DNA from: Acinetobacter bouvetii
GTDB lineage: Bacteria; Pseudomonadota; Gammaproteobacteria; Pseudomonadales; Moraxellaceae
Reading direction: 5' to 3'
Length of the DNA: 64,000 nucleotides
NCBI RefSeq assembly: GCF_902753875.1
Contig: NZ_CADDTS010000006.1
Span: 1-64,000, forward strand
This document shows, one piece after another, positions 27,696-36,461 of this stretch. The translations under genes and the position numbers were made by a program. Under the pieces are notes generated by a model. The model made no database searches. It saw nothing but the letters and a program-made list of their open reading frames with translations, and was not told where the DNA came from. The first letter of the stretch is position 1. Each line of letters starts with the position of its first letter.

Positions 27696-29801
27696 ATGCC
27701 AGGCCCACAGGTCAGCCAAGCCAAACAACAGCTCAAAATCATTATCGACGCTTACCTAAGTGAAAGCGATGTCGAGCGTGTACTTATGGCCTGTGATTAT
27801 GCCGATATTGCCCATGACGGGGTAACACGCAAAAGTGGTGAACCTTATATCCTGCACCCGATTGCCGTCAGTAGTATTCTGTCTCATATGCGTCTGGATG
27901 CCGAAACCCTGATGGCCGCCCTGTTGCATGACGTGATTGAAGATACGGAATTCGACAAGGATGACATTACTGAAAAATTTGGCCGCACAGTTGCCGAACT
28001 GGTCGATGGAGTCACCAAGCTCAGCCATTCCAGTGATAAAGAATACAATAAAGCCGCCTCCTTCCGTAAAATTCTGCAAGCCACCCTACAAGACCCGCGT
28101 GTCATTATTATTAAACTGGCGGATCGCTATCACAATATGACCACACTAGGTTCATTACGCCCAGATAAACGTCAGCGTATCGCCCAGGAAACCTTTGATA
28201 TTTTTGTGCCTATGGCACGTATTGTCGGTATGAATGAAATGGCCGACAACCTGGAACATCTCTGTTATCAAAATCTTGATCTGGATATGTTTAATAATGT
28301 ACAAGACGCATTATTACAAACCAAACCAAAACGTTGTGAATACCAGAGCATCTGGGAAAGAAACCTAACCCAGTTGCTGCAGCAACACCAGATTAGTGGT
28401 CGAATTAAAAAGAAAAATAACAATATTGAATTACTGCGTCACTTTGTAAAAAATGACATTGATCTACAAGAACTCACTCATAGCCATGCTTTCGAAATTA
28501 TCCTGCAAAGTATTGCTGACTGTGACCGTCTGGCTGAAATCCTGCGTGAAAACTTCCAGATTCTGCATTATGAAGATCATATTCGTCGTCCTTTACCGGG
28601 TGGCAACCAGTCATTAATGATGCGACTAAAAGGTGAGAAAACCACGCTATCACTAACTATTCAGACTGAGCTGATGCGTAAGGCCGCCCGCTTTGGTGTA
28701 GTTTTGGGTGAAAATGCCCCGCAAGCCTGCCGTTCAGCCATCCAAGCGTCTATGCAAAACCTGAACGTACTGATTGATGGTGCTTGCGCCAAAACCACAT
28801 TTAGTGATCTGCTGGATTATTTACATCAGGAAAAAATCTGGGTGTATACCCCGCATGGTCATTTACATGAATTACCTCAAGGTGCCACTGCAGTTGATTT
28901 TGCCTATTCCGCCAGCCTGTTCTTAGGTAATCATGCTGTAGGCGCAAAAGTGAATGGTGAAACCAAACCACTTTCCACGCCTCTACTTAGTGGACAAGTG
29001 GTTGAAATTATTACCGATGTATTAGCCACCCCAAATCCTGACTGGCTTAGCTTCATTAATACCCAAAAAGCACGGCGCGCGATACAAAACATTTTGCGTG
29101 ATCAAGATATTGAAGAACAGCAACTGGTCGGTCAACAGGCACTCAATCGCGCCTTGAAACTATTTAACCGCTCCATCAAAGACTTAACCGATGCAGACTG
29201 GATGGATATCCTGCAATGGCGACACATCGAATCTAAAGAACAGCTGTTTGAACAAATTGCTGTAGGTGACCTGTTGCCACAACTGGTCGCCAATCACCTG
29301 TTTGCACAAGGACAAAGCCTGGATACGCAATCCTCTACCCGTCTGATTCAAGGCACTGAAGGTGTAGATGTCAAATATGCCCATTGTTGTAATCCGGTAC
29401 TTGGAGATCCAATTCAGGGGCATCTTTCGCGTCGTGGCTTAATTGTGCATCGTGCACGCTGTCACAATCTGTTGCATGAACAGCATTTACACCCAGAAAA
29501 TATTATGCCGCTGCATTGGACATCTGAAGATGTCAATGACATCAGTTTTACCGCCTATTTAAGCATTGATATGGAAATGAGTGATGAACAGATTTCCGAT
29601 CTGATTTATCAATGCCGTAAGGAAAAAACCGGGGTGGAAATGGTGCATAATCATGAAGGCAAAACCTACGTCAATATTGTGGTGCATAACCGCAAGCAGA
29701 TTGCGCAGATTATTCGTGACTTACGCATGCACTTTGGTTTTCCACGCATTGCACGTCTAGCCCAATCTATCAATATTGCTGAAACATCAAAAGCCAGTTA
29801 G
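27696..29801 (+). CDS. spoT: (p)ppGpp hydrolase SpoT with degenerate synthetase domain
   Basis: This 701-residue RelA/SpoT-family protein has an intact hydrolase half: the HD motif LLHDVIEDT (near residue 75) and the Mn-site and nucleotide residues in LADRYHNMTTLGSL. The synthetase half is strongly decayed. Where active enzymes have an RxKxxxSxxxK-type start, the acidic YDLxAxRI motif, GYQSLHT and VEVQIRT, this protein has GRIKKKNNN, HAFEIILQS, GNQSLMM and LTIQTELM. The TGS domain (VYTPHGHLHELPQGATAVDF), the zinc-finger-like segment HCCNPVLGDPIQGH and a C-terminal ACT domain are present. Acinetobacter SpoT is known to be a monofunctional hydrolase with a pseudo-synthetase domain; this gene fits. 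It should balance RelA, which is encoded elsewhere. Confidence 0.95.
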   Translation: MPGPQVSQAKQQLKIIIDAYLSESDVERVLMACDYADIAHDGVTRKSGEPYILHPIAVSSILSHMRLDAETLMAALLHDVIEDTEFDKDDITEKFGRTVAELVDGVTKLSHSSDKEYNKAASFRKILQATLQDPRVIIIKLADRYHNMTTLGSLRPDKRQRIAQETFDIFVPMARIVGMNEMADNLEHLCYQNLDLDMFNNVQDALLQTKPKRCEYQSIWERNLTQLLQQHQISGRIKKKNNNIELLRHFVKNDIDLQELTHSHAFEIILQSIADCDRLAEILRENFQILHYEDHIRRPLPGGNQSLMMRLKGEKTTLSLTIQTELMRKAARFGVVLGENAPQACRSAIQASMQNLNVLIDGACAKTTFSDLLDYLHQEKIWVYTPHGHLHELPQGATAVDFAYSASLFLGNHAVGAKVNGETKPLSTPLLSGQVVEIITDVLATPNPDWLSFINTQKARRAIQNILRDQDIEEQQLVGQQALNRALKLFNRSIKDLTDADWMDILQWRHIESKEQLFEQIAVGDLLPQLVANHLFAQGQSLDTQSSTRLIQGTEGVDVKYAHCCNPVLGDPIQGHLSRRGLIVHRARCHNLLHEQHLHPENIMPLHWTSEDVNDISFTAYLSIDMEMSDEQISDLIYQCRKEKTGVEMVHNHEGKTYVNIVVHNRKQIAQIIRDLRMHFGFPRIARLAQSINIAETSKAS

Positions 29802-29870
29802 TTCAAACAAAAGTCACTTTTTTTGAATAATGTGCGCTATGATGCAAACAGATAATACAAGGAGAAATCG

Positions 29871-30254
29871 ATGTCCCGCCAAGTCATTCATACTGAAAAT
29901 GCACCTGCAGCTATTGGTACATATTCTCAAGCGATTTTAGTTGGAAACACCCTGTACCTTTCAGGTCAAATTGGCTTAGATCCTTACAGTATGGAATTGG
30001 TTGACGGTATTGAGGCACAAATTCGCCGTGTATTTGATAATTTAAAAGCCGTTTGTGAAGCAGCAGGCGGCGCATTGGCCGATATTGCCAAATTGAATAT
30101 TTTCCTGACCGATCTTTCGCATTTCCAGCTGGTCAACCAGATTATGGGCGAATACTTTGCACAGCCTTATCCTGCACGTGCAGCATTGGGCGTCGCCAGC
30201 CTACCTAAAGGTGCTTTAGTGGAAATGGATGGTGTGGTAATTATTAATAAATAA
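29871..30254 (+). CDS. ridA: RidA-family reactive enamine/imine deaminase
   Basis: This 127-residue trimeric Rid protein clears 2-aminoacrylate and related enamines made by PLP enzymes such as threonine dehydratase. The key residues are present: Tyr in GTYSQAI, the catalytic Arg in [13 protein letters not shown] and the Glu in VEMDGVV. The [10 protein letters not shown] block is standard. AAGGAG precedes the ATG. It follows spoT by 69 bases and ends in its own terminator. Confidence 0.96.
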   Translation: MSRQVIHTENAPAAIGTYSQAILVGNTLYLSGQIGLDPYSMELVDGIEAQIRRVFDNLKAVCEAAGGALADIAKLNIFLTDLSHFQLVNQIMGEYFAQPYPARAALGVASLPKGALVEMDGVVIINK

Positions 30255-30279
30255 ATCATATAGTTGAATATTTGATTAA

Positions 30280-30307
30280 AATACCACCGATCAGGTGGTA
30301 TTTTTTT
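30280..30307 (+). terminator. Rho-independent terminator of ridA
   Basis: AATACCACC pairs with GGTGGTATT around GATCA, followed by a T run, 25 bases after the ridA stop. Confidence 0.9.
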
Positions 30308-30352
30308 ATTCAAAAACTCAATGACAATAAATGATATTTCAAATGAATTTCA

Positions 30353-30382
30353 TTGACAAACGATAATAATTATCAATAATAT
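30353..30382 (+). promoter_or_regulatory. bfd promoter with a Fur-box-like palindrome in the spacer
   Basis: TTGACA (30353-30358) and TAATAT (30377-30382) form a good sigma-70 promoter with an 18-base spacer. The spacer holds the perfect palindrome GATAATAATTATC (30362-30374), close to the Fur consensus GATAATGATAATCATTATC. Fur with iron would block polymerase here, so bfd should be induced by iron starvation. Confidence 0.7.
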
Positions 30383-30419
30383 CACTTATCCCATTTCACT
30401 CTTCTAGTGGCGAGTTCAA

Positions 30420-30614
30420 ATGTACGTTTGCTTATGTCGCGGTATTACAGATCAAGATATTAAAGATGCCGTTGCCAATGGCGCTGAAAGCTATCGTGAA
30501 ATTCGAGATTTACTCGATTTAGGAACCTGCTGTGGTCGTTGTGCTCCTGAAGCGCGTGCCATCATTAGTGAAGAACTTTCTGAAATTGCAGCACGTATCT
30601 CAATTGCCGCTTAA
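30420..30614 (+). CDS. bfd: Bacterioferritin-associated ferredoxin Bfd
   Basis: This 64-residue protein carries one [2Fe-2S] cluster held by Cys4, Cys6 and the pair in TCCGRC, the BFD-like fold. In Pseudomonas, Bfd passes electrons to bacterioferritin to reduce stored ferric iron and release it. The bfr gene follows 246 bases downstream on the same strand. The promoter has a Fur box, matching iron-starvation control. Normal length. Confidence 0.95.
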   Translation: MYVCLCRGITDQDIKDAVANGAESYREIRDLLDLGTCCGRCAPEARAIISEELSEIAARISIAA

Positions 30615-30667
30615 ACCCATAACCATAACGATAAAAGTTTTTAATGATCGAAAGATCATTCTCCTCC

Positions 30668-30695
30668 CCCGCTTATGACTCTAAGCGGGTTTTTT
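30668..30695 (+). terminator. Rho-independent terminator of bfd
   Basis: CCCGCTTA pairs with TAAGCGGG around TGACTC, followed by T6. A further small stem, AATGATC with GATCATT, lies just upstream (30642-30660). bfr therefore probably has its own promoter. Confidence 0.9.
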
Positions 30696-30860
30696 CTTGC
30701 TCCACCTATCGACAAGAACTGAATCCTTCTTGATTGCGATTTTCATTTGCTGTTCAATAAATTACTCGCCATTAACCAGCTTGTTGTTTAAGATAATTAA
30801 ATGACTTTTTGGATTGCCTAACAACGCGTTAAGGCAGAAATTGTTTATGGAGTACTTACA

Positions 30861-31325
30861 ATGAAAGGCAATCGTGATGTAATTAATCAGTTAAATCAGG
30901 TGCTTTATCATCATTTAACCGCCATTAATCAATATTTCCTGCATTCGCGCATGTTTAATGATTGGGGTATTGAGCAACTGGGTTCGGCAGAATACAAAGA
31001 ATCCATTCGCCAAATGAAACATGCCGATAAAATCATTGAACGGATTTTATTTTTAGAAGGCTTGCCCAATCTGCAGCATTTAGGCAAGTTATATATTGGC
31101 CAACATACTGTTGAAGTATTGAATTGTGACGTTCGTAAAGTGAAAGAAAATATTGAAGTGATACAAAAAGCTGTCACTTTGGCTGAACAGGAAATGGATT
31201 ATGTGACCCGTGACCTGGTTCAGGAAATTCTGGAAAAAGAAGAAGAGTATTTGGACTGGACCACAACACAGCTTGATCTGGTTGAAAAAGTTGGTATAGA
31301 AAATTACATTCAAAGCCAAATCTGA
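30861..31325 (+). CDS. bfr: Bacterioferritin subunit with degraded ferroxidase centre
   Basis: This 154-residue bacterioferritin subunit aligns without gaps to E. coli Bfr (MKGNRDVINQLN, AINQYFLHSRMF, MKHADK, RILFLEGLPNLQ). The haem ligand Met52 is kept. Of the six ferroxidase ligands, four are replaced: Glu18 is His, Glu51 is Gln, Glu94 is Val and His130 is Tyr; only His54 and Glu127 remain. The subunit should bind haem but not oxidise iron efficiently alone. In Neisseria and some pseudomonads two Bfr types form mixed shells that divide these functions, so this is probably the haem-type partner of another Bfr encoded elsewhere. The context with bfd supports a role in iron release. Confidence 0.93.
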   Translation: MKGNRDVINQLNQVLYHHLTAINQYFLHSRMFNDWGIEQLGSAEYKESIRQMKHADKIIERILFLEGLPNLQHLGKLYIGQHTVEVLNCDVRKVKENIEVIQKAVTLAEQEMDYVTRDLVQEILEKEEEYLDWTTTQLDLVEKVGIENYIQSQI

Positions 31326-31329
31326 TCCT

Positions 31330-31359
31330 AAAAAAGCCAGTCAATTGACTGGCTTTTTT
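31330..31359. terminator. Bidirectional terminator between bfr and pglL
   Basis: AGCCAGTC pairs with GACTGGCT around AATT, flanked by A and T runs. It lies between two convergent genes. Confidence 0.9.
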
Positions 31360-31369
31360 ATTATAGAGG

Positions 31370-33004
31370 CTATTTTTCAGAAGCGGGCTGTGCCAATGAA
31401 GCATATTTCACATTCATTTTACCTAATGTTTTCAGCAACCAAAGCTGATGTTTAGCTTCCTGTTCATAACCATTAAAAGCAAGAACTTTGGCATATTTCA
31501 GCAGATCATATTTTGTCGGATAGTTCAGCACCATTTCCCGAATCTCTGCGAGTTGCGCTGCATTCACCTTGGTATAAGGATCCATCCGAATCCACTCAAT
31601 TCGGCGGTTAAACTCTTCCAGCAGATAAATCCGATCCTGATTGGTGATTTTTTCCGGTGTTTTTTCATAGCGCATGGTTTGATTCAATTTAGGAACCATC
31701 ACCGAATAATCTCGCACAATCAACATCAGCAAAACCAAGGCGATTGCAAAGGTCACACGCATATAATTAGGTGAAAGCTCTATCGTTTTGATTTTGCTTT
31801 GTTGAGACTGCACCAGCCCTAAAATAAAGCCGACTGGTAACAGGAAATAAGCATAATATTGAGGAAATTCCAGCATGGCATGCACCAGCACGGCACCTAT
31901 CATCAATATGCCAATTACAGATTCAACTGAATTGACATGCTTATTCAGCTGATATCCCCAATAGCTAAAGTAAGCCAGCAAAGGAAGACCGATAATCAAA
32001 CCATTCCAAAGGATAAAATCCAGAATAAAATTATGGGCGCTACGAACCCACACTGGCCCCTGTACATGATCACTCACCAATGCATAGGCAACACTGGTTT
32101 GATTCCATCCATAGCCCAGCCATGGACGATCAATAATGCCATGCAGCATCTGATTCCAGATTGCGAGACGAGACATATCCCCTGTGGCACGTCTTGCGAT
32201 ATCTACAGACTTGATCTGCGTGTCCAATAATTGGGTTAAATAGCTTCCAATGATCGGTAATATGAAGACTAAGCCTATAAATACGGCCAACCATGCCGCT
32301 AGGTAATGCCATTTGATCTGGATATAGCCTTTAAATTGTTGATAGGCGAGATAAACCAGAATAAATACACATGCGACCCATGAGGTTCGAGATTGGCTTA
32401 AGGCCACACTAATCAACATCATGGATGCAGCAGCTACCAACCACTTGGTTTGAACTTTTTTGGTTTCATATAGATATAAACATGCCAACATAGACATGAG
32501 CAAAAAAGTAGCCATATTATTGGGCTGGGCAAAATTGGCATAGGGACGTACAGCGCGTTGCATATCTACCATACCTGGGATATATGCATCCAGCGTGAGC
32601 CATTGGCAAATAGCAATAACACCCGTCGCTGTTCCAGCCATGAGAAAAACATAGCTGAGCCCGGTAAAAATCTCTTCACGATCTGCTTTTTCTACAGACA
32701 AGTTATAGCCAATCACTATACTCAGCCAAAATCCGAACACAAAGAGCGTGCTGGTGAAAGCTTTATCAAAGAAAAATAGCTCGCCAGCTAAGTATTGAAT
32801 CAATGGAATAATGGCCAACAGCAATAAGGGTAAACTGATGACAGGTAATTTAATTTTGTCTTTTAAATAAATGGCAGCCAAGGCAAATAATGATAAAAAG
32901 GCAAACAGTTCACCGGTGTAGGTGACCCAAGGCCTGTAATGGACAGGAAGCAGCCAGGCCAGCGAGATAAACACACAGGCTAAGAGAAGTAAAAGGAATT
33001 TCAT
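31370..33004 (-). CDS. pglL: PglL-type O-oligosaccharyltransferase (Wzy/WaaL superfamily)
   Basis: This 544-residue inner-membrane protein has about twelve transmembrane helices and a large periplasmic loop with the conserved His in VRSAHNFILDFILWNG, the pattern of PglL/PilO oligosaccharyltransferases and O-antigen ligases. A polar C-terminal tail of about 100 residues follows the last helix. Such enzymes move a lipid-linked glycan onto Ser or Thr of pilins or other exported proteins. The start at 33004 is preferred over a GTG 12 bases upstream, but neither has a clear ribosome site. It begins the glycan island and may serve the general O-glycosylation system or the pilin. A WaaL-type ligase cannot be fully excluded. 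Confidence 0.8.
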   Translation of the reverse strand: MKFLLLLLACVFISLAWLLPVHYRPWVTYTGELFAFLSLFALAAIYLKDKIKLPVISLPLLLLAIIPLIQYLAGELFFFDKAFTSTLFVFGFWLSIVIGYNLSVEKADREEIFTGLSYVFLMAGTATGVIAICQWLTLDAYIPGMVDMQRAVRPYANFAQPNNMATFLLMSMLACLYLYETKKVQTKWLVAAASMMLISVALSQSRTSWVACVFILVYLAYQQFKGYIQIKWHYLAAWLAVFIGLVFILPIIGSYLTQLLDTQIKSVDIARRATGDMSRLAIWNQMLHGIIDRPWLGYGWNQTSVAYALVSDHVQGPVWVRSAHNFILDFILWNGLIIGLPLLAYFSYWGYQLNKHVNSVESVIGILMIGAVLVHAMLEFPQYYAYFLLPVGFILGLVQSQQSKIKTIELSPNYMRVTFAIALVLLMLIVRDYSVMVPKLNQTMRYEKTPEKITNQDRIYLLEEFNRRIEWIRMDPYTKVNAAQLAEIREMVLNYPTKYDLLKYAKVLAFNGYEQEAKHQLWLLKTLGKMNVKYASLAQPASEK

Positions 33005-33140
33005 GACAACATGCACAAAAGAGACTGCTTATATGATAAAGAAAAATAATCCTAAAAAAAAATAAGATGTAGATTATTCAAATAGAATTATTCTGTTGGA
33101 TTCAATATAATTAAAAAATAATTTTATTTTTCATATCCAT

Positions 33141-34274
33141 ATGAATAAGAAAAAAATTCTGATTGTCACTCGCAACCTGCCACCACTTATTGGAGGTATG
33201 GAGCGCCTGAATTGGCATATTGCAGATGAACTCAGTCAAGATAACGATGTAATACTGCTTAGTCATACAGAAGCCAAACAATCAGCCCCTAAAGACTGTG
33301 ATTTTTATGGAGTCTCACTTAATCCACTAGCATTATTTTTAATATTGGCTTTTTTCAAAACTTTTTTAATTTGTCTTAGACACAAACCTGACGTGCTATT
33401 TGCAGGTAGTGGATTAACTGCACCCATCACTGTATTTTGGGCAAAGGTTTTTAGAAAAAAAAGCATCATTTATATCCATGGACTAGATATTGCAACAAAC
33501 CAGCCTGTTTATAATTTAATTTGGATTCCTTTTATTCGCCATGCAGATAACGTTGTTGCCAACAGTTCACCTACTTACAATATTTGTATTAACAAAGGCA
33601 TCGAATCTTCAAAATTAAATATCATTCATCCAGGGGTAGATTATCCGCCTAAATCTAAAAAACAAGCTTCAATTTATCAAATAAAAAACCAATATCATTT
33701 ATACAATCATAAAATTTTAATATCTGTTGGCCGACTCACACAACGTAAAGGTATGAATGAATTTGTGGATTTATGCTTACCACATATTGTTAAAGAAGCA
33801 CCTAATACCAAATTAGTGATTATTGGTGACACCCCACAAAACTCACTAAATAAAAACCTGCAAAGTAAGGAACTTATTCTCAGCACGGCAAAAAAACATG
33901 GTATTGACGATAAAATTATTTTTGTAGGAAATATTTCTAATGATGAAGTATTGTCTTGTTGGTATTATTTAGCTGATATTCATGTATTTCCAGTCAAACA
34001 TATCCCAAATGACCCAGAAGGTTTTGGTATGGTCGCGATTGAAGCCGCAGCCCACGGAACACCCACCGTTGCATTTGCCACTGGCGGTGTGATTGATGCT
34101 GTAAAAAATAATCAAAGCGGGTATTTGATTGAAGCTGAAAATTATTCAGAGTTGAGTACCACAATATCAAAAGTACTCAATCTAGATTTGACGACATCAT
34201 CATCCAATTGTGAAAAGTTTGCTCAGCAATTTGGCTGGATCAATATTAAAGACAAGTTAAATCAGTTGCTTTAA
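33141..34274 (+). CDS. Glycosyltransferase family 4 (GT-B)
   Basis: This 377-residue GT-B enzyme begins NLPPLIGGMERLNWHIADEL, the Gly-rich acceptor-side loop of GT4 enzymes. The C-terminal donor domain shows ISVGRLTQRKGMNEFV, and PEGFGMVAIEAAAHGTP, the E-x7-E nucleotide-sugar motif. It should add a hexose or N-acetylhexosamine to a lipid-linked glycan at the cytoplasmic face. It is the only gene of the island on the plus strand, and its end overlaps the convergent neighbour by 18 bases. The sugar is unknown. Confidence 0.85.
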   Translation: MNKKKILIVTRNLPPLIGGMERLNWHIADELSQDNDVILLSHTEAKQSAPKDCDFYGVSLNPLALFLILAFFKTFLICLRHKPDVLFAGSGLTAPITVFWAKVFRKKSIIYIHGLDIATNQPVYNLIWIPFIRHADNVVANSSPTYNICINKGIESSKLNIIHPGVDYPPKSKKQASIYQIKNQYHLYNHKILISVGRLTQRKGMNEFVDLCLPHIVKEAPNTKLVIIGDTPQNSLNKNLQSKELILSTAKKHGIDDKIIFVGNISNDEVLSCWYYLADIHVFPVKHIPNDPEGFGMVAIEAAAHGTPTVAFATGGVIDAVKNNQSGYLIEAENYSELSTTISKVLNLDLTTSSSNCEKFAQQFGWINIKDKLNQLL

Positions 34275-35363
34275 ATATCCATCAAAGCCCATTAATGTAT
34301 CCTGCCAGTCAAGTATCGGCAGATCTTGCTGCTGAGTACTTTCTAGTTGAAAAATGATCTTATCAGCCAAATCTTGGGCATCACCCGTACAATATAATTG
34401 CTTAGGCTTTTGATCCAGAAGAAACTTCATGTCACCAATAGCAGATGAAACAATTTTTAATTTACATGCCAACATTTCATATGCTTTTTGCGGAAAACAG
34501 TATTGACCAAACTCATCATCTGGAATACATAATACCCCCACATCCAGCGCCTGAAATAACGTAACAACATCATGATGAGGCAACAACCCTAGGTAAATCA
34601 CCCGATCATCATCTGGCAATTTTGTACTATCTTCAGTAGGTCCAGCTAAAATTAAACAGGCTTGATCATTTTTCTTTTTTAAAATCTCCCAAGCTCCAAA
34701 CAAATCTGCTATACCTTTCATTTTTGTTAGGCCTCCTGCAGTTCCAATCAAAGGTTGATTTAGAGGTAAACTCAATTTTTTTCGAGCTAAAGTTTTATCA
34801 CCACTTTTAAATATTTTTTTATCAATAACACTTGGCATTGGATAAACATTTAAAACATCCGGATATTGTTTTCTAATTTTTTCAGCCAAACTATAACTTG
34901 TTGTAGAAACCAATTTTGCAGATGATAACGCCCGATGAAATAAAAATTTCATAAAGGGTATCTTAGCTTGTCCATAAGCTTCAAAATTATCATAAAGGTC
35001 TGCAACAAAAGGTATCTCCAGTTTTTTGGCAAGCCATTCACCCATAATAATATGAGGAATATCGGATGCAGCTATAATAATGTCTGGCTTATTCTTGGAT
35101 AGTAATTCTAATAAATAGAATGGGTATGAAAGTATAAATGCTTTACTTAATCCGATATAAGATTTTGAGTGCCATTTTAATTTTTTGACTTCATCACACT
35201 CACTCCAGACTCCATTTGCATGAGACTGGTAGCTTAAACAATAACAATCTACATCATGTCCAATTCTAGAAAGTTGATTGGGGATCTCATACAAACGAGC
35301 ATATTTATCCAAAATCACATCTTTCGACATATATTTACGTTTGCATAAGAATGCTATTTTCAA
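34257..35363 (-). CDS. Glycosyltransferase family 4-like (GT-B)
   Basis: This 368-residue GT-B protein begins MKIAFLCKRKYMSKDV. The donor half has GTAGGLTKMKGIADLF, LILAGPTED and a shortened variant of the E-x7-E region (CFPQKAYEMLACKLKIVSS). It starts at the base before the glf stop end and closes a four-gene minus-strand set. Its 3' end overlaps the plus-strand GT4 gene by 18 bases. Specificity is unknown. The mid-chain SSAKLVSTTSYSLAEKIR matches family use of an acceptor-domain helix. Confidence 0.82.
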   Translation of the reverse strand: MKIAFLCKRKYMSKDVILDKYARLYEIPNQLSRIGHDVDCYCLSYQSHANGVWSECDEVKKLKWHSKSYIGLSKAFILSYPFYLLELLSKNKPDIIIAASDIPHIIMGEWLAKKLEIPFVADLYDNFEAYGQAKIPFMKFLFHRALSSAKLVSTTSYSLAEKIRKQYPDVLNVYPMPSVIDKKIFKSGDKTLARKKLSLPLNQPLIGTAGGLTKMKGIADLFGAWEILKKKNDQACLILAGPTEDSTKLPDDDRVIYLGLLPHHDVVTLFQALDVGVLCIPDDEFGQYCFPQKAYEMLACKLKIVSSAIGDMKFLLDQKPKQLYCTGDAQDLADKIIFQLESTQQQDLPILDWQDTLMGFDGYLKQLI

Positions 35364-36458
35364 TTATTTTCTCTCTAAAATTTTATCTACAGCGTTTAAA
35401 GCAGCCCCTACAACCTGATCCATATTGTAGTAACGATATTCAGCTAGACGTCCAACAAAAGTTACATTTTCTTCAGAATCTGCTAAGGCGCGATACCTTT
35501 TAAATAGGGTTTCATTTTCATCCCGAGGAATTGGGTAGTACGGGTCTCCCTCAGAGGTAGGGTACTCCCGAACAATTGAAGTAGATGTATGCGTCTGTCC
35601 TGTTAAATGCTTAAACTCCGTAATACGGGTAAAATCATAATCATTGGGATAATTTACTGTACCAACAGATTGAAAGCTTTCTTGATTTTCTAAATGCTCA
35701 TGCTCAAATCTTAAGGAGCGATATGGTAGTTGCCCAAATTTAAAATCATAAAATGCATCAATTGGGCCTGTATATACAATATGATCGAAGCTTTGATCTT
35801 CACTTAATACATCTTTAAATTCAGTAGATAATTGTATTGTGATATTTGGATGATTTAATAAGTTTTTAAACATTACAGTATAACCATGCAATGGCATAGC
35901 CTGAAATGCATCAGTAAAATATCGATCATCAGTATTGGTACGCGTAGGAATTCGTGCTGCAACTCCCGCTTTTAATTGAGATGGATCTAATCCCCATTGT
36001 TTTTTGGTGTAGTTTAAAAAGAATTTTTCGTATAAATCACGTCCAACCGAATTTAAAACCACATCCTCACTTGTTTTTACAGATTCTCTAGGCTCACGTA
36101 CTTTTTCAAAATATTCAGCTGCTTGATCTTCATTTAAATCCAGATCATATAGTTGATTGAGTGTATCCCTATTAATTGGAAATGGATATTCTTTACCATC
36201 GACTATGCCACGCACTCGATGTTCATATTGATACCATTCTGTATATTTTGAAAGATAGTTAAAAATCCGTTCGCTATTTGTATGGAAAATATGCGGTCCG
36301 TACTGATGGATTAAAATGCCATGTTCATCTTCTACATCAAAGGCATTCCCAGCAATATGATCTCTACGATCTACAATAAGAATTTGATGTCCTGCTTCTG
36401 CGAGTTCACGAGCACATACTGAACCAGCAAACCCCGCTCCAACGATTAAAAAATTCAT
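35364..36458 (-). CDS. glf: UDP-galactopyranose mutase
   Basis: This 364-residue FAD enzyme converts UDP-galactopyranose to UDP-galactofuranose. The N-terminal dinucleotide fold is LIVGAGFAGSVCARELAEAGH followed by DRRDHIAGN; GPHIFHTNS and the active-site Arg/Tyr region in FTRITEFKH and REYPTSEGDPYYPIP are conserved. It shows that the island's glycan contains Galf. The gene is four bases after the GT2 gene upstream, which is probably the galactofuranosyltransferase. Confidence 0.96.
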   Translation of the reverse strand: MNFLIVGAGFAGSVCARELAEAGHQILIVDRRDHIAGNAFDVEDEHGILIHQYGPHIFHTNSERIFNYLSKYTEWYQYEHRVRGIVDGKEYPFPINRDTLNQLYDLDLNEDQAAEYFEKVREPRESVKTSEDVVLNSVGRDLYEKFFLNYTKKQWGLDPSQLKAGVAARIPTRTNTDDRYFTDAFQAMPLHGYTVMFKNLLNHPNITIQLSTEFKDVLSEDQSFDHIVYTGPIDAFYDFKFGQLPYRSLRFEHEHLENQESFQSVGTVNYPNDYDFTRITEFKHLTGQTHTSTSIVREYPTSEGDPYYPIPRDENETLFKRYRALADSEENVTFVGRLAEYRYYNMDQVVGAALNAVDKILERK

Positions 36459-36461
36459 TAT

